The notes below the pieces were generated by a model. It ran no database searches and was not told the DNA's origin. It saw only the letters and a list, made by a program, of their open reading frames with translations. Below, in pieces: positions 62,585 through 64,000 of a stretch of 64,000 nt of DNA. This DNA comes from Vespula vulgaris (Eukaryota; Arthropoda; Insecta; Hymenoptera; Vespidae). The stretch covers positions 5,171,001-5,235,000 of the forward strand of contig NC_066592.1 in NCBI RefSeq assembly GCF_905475345.1, read 5' to 3'. Every line of letters starts with the position of its first letter. The stretch's first letter is position 1. The position numbers and the translations under genes are program-made.

Positions 62585-64000
62585 AAAATATGCACTCGCT
62601 TTAGAATTTTGTTCGACTTAACGGAAGTCGAGCGTGGCTTATATATCCCGTTATCAACTTCGTCTTGTCTTTCCTCTTGAAATTGTTTTCGATTCATGTT
62701 CTCCGATTATTATTACTCATTTTCATTTTCTTCTTTTTCTTCCATTTTTTTTTCCTTCTTTTTCTTTTTTCGAAATAAACAAACAAACATGAACATTGTC
62801 TATCTATTAATTGTAAGTTATCGATTAAATTGTCGCTATCGGTAATACAGTTTTCTCGCAGTCGGTAAAAATTTATCATTGACTTATCACGATAGTAGAT
62901 AGATAATAAAAGCAAAAAAACATGGCGATGACTAATCATTGATGTTGATGGACAATCGATCTTCGTTTTATGATCGTCTGTGATTAAAAATTCTAGATCT
63001 TTTCTGTGATCTGCACCGCCACTATTTTGATATTATATTTTTTTTCTCTTCTTTTTTTTCCCTCTATTGAGTCTGAAGTATTTTTTTTTATTTTTTATAT
63101 TAAAAGTTATATACATAATCATATAAATTTTCAATAAAAAATACTCAATATTATGCAATCCAAATAGATAGAGACACATACCAGAAAAAATCAATGATTT
63201 TCATAGGATAATATAAACGCATCTAAATGTTTCTAGTAAACATTTATTTTACGATCTCAAAAATAATTTGAAAACATGATCACATCTTGAAAAAAAGATC
63301 ACGACAAAGCATAGATGGATAATAAAAATGTAGCAAAAATGATAACGATGTTAACGAATGAATCTTTTTTTCTATATACTCCGAACGATATCAAATTATA
63401 TTTTAGAACAGCACGACTATTTTATAAGAAATTTTCGAAGACGTTTGATATCCGATTTGAAAAATGACTTGCGAACATTAATCGTTTTTCGAATAATTAT
63501 AGAAATTATAGTAGAAACGGAAAAACAATTTTTGTTTCGGAATTCTTCGACAAATAAAATTATCGTAAGGATAATCGGTGGTAAAGGGAAAGAAAAAAAA
63601 AGGGAATAAACAAAAAAGAAAGAAATAAAAAAATAAAAAGAGAAATACAGAGAGAAAGAGAAAGGTGCGGATTGGGTGTCCGGGTATACGGAACAATCCC
63701 ACAGTAATCCTTGTTATTCGAACGGACCCTTGTCGTCGGTTTGCGAATGAAAGAGAGAGAATGAGAGAGTGAGAGAATGAGAAGAGGGCACCACGAGGGT
63801 CGAGGAGAAGCGAATAGGGTTGAAAACGTGTTCACCGTCGTCCAGTATAGAGAAGTTGAACCAGTGGTGGAGGTTTACGGAGGCTGGGTTGCGTCTGTGC
63901 ACCAGAGTGGGGGGTAGGTGGAGTGATGAAGAGGGTAAGGAAGATCGAGCGAGCGAGAGAGAGAGAGAGAGAGAGAGTGAGGGAGGGGAGGGAAGAAGGG

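Larger units (their letters stand above)
59484..64000. other. Probable intron of the plus-strand gene, no coding exon recognised
   Basis: Microsatellite-rich sequence like the 10-52 kb stretch. A CpG-rich island at 60365-60620 ends in a GACTC pentamer run. The last 200 bases (63830-63960) are GC-rich, G-heavy and could be another regulatory segment or exon cut by the edge. No protein match seen. Confidence 0.45.

Noticed and set aside
63560..63902. Minus-strand open frames near the right edge
   Set aside because: They are Ser/Leu/Phe-rich readings of GA-rich sequence with no conserved block.

Overview
The window is nuclear DNA from an insect, most likely a hymenopteran (bee, wasp or ant). 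The evidence is small GT-AG introns of about 50 to 120 bp in the compact genes, AT-rich intergenic DNA without CpG loss, very dense microsatellites, and an intact-looking MSH5 gene, which Drosophila lacks. The placement below order level is not supported by anything I can see.

Layout. Bases 1 to 2949 hold the first nine coding exons of the meiotic MutS homologue MSH5 on the minus strand; the gene runs off the left edge inside its ATPase domain. Bases about 3800 to 10127 hold the coding part of a second minus-strand gene, nine exons encoding about 1391 residues of mostly disordered, charged protein with an N-myristoylation-type start, a poly-Q tract, an acidic run and a charged coiled coil; I do not recognise its family. 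A strong acceptor 55 bp upstream of its start codon shows that it has an upstream non-coding exon. The next good minus-strand donor that I favour lies at 52551, which would make the first intron about 42 kb. That whole stretch (10.1 to 52.5 kb) has no convincing coding gene; it is filled with simple repeats plus islands of complex sequence, local duplications, hairpins and possible alternative promoters.

Bases 55.4 to 55.65 kb look like a tiny TATA-driven unit on the plus strand with a 19-codon open frame and a poly(A) signal. Two compact housekeeping genes follow on the minus strand: complex I subunit NDUFA5 (56026 to 56687, three exons) and ribosomal protein RpS5 (57161 to 57913, with a non-coding first exon starting at a TOP-type pyrimidine tract near 58563). 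A CpG-rich divergent promoter at about 58.98 to 59.05 kb appears to launch another gene on the plus strand, whose 5' exon ends at strong donors (59184/59185 and 59483/59484); its coding part is not recognisable here and probably lies beyond the right edge.

The genes do not form a pathway. The most unusual content is the non-coding stretch: a threefold tandem repeat of about 170 bp, two local duplications 600 to 700 bp apart, a dispersed element shared by 14.9 and 44.0 kb, and a recurrent AAGATGGCG-type promoter motif. Splice sites were read by eye from frame and phase, with no alignment or transcript evidence.
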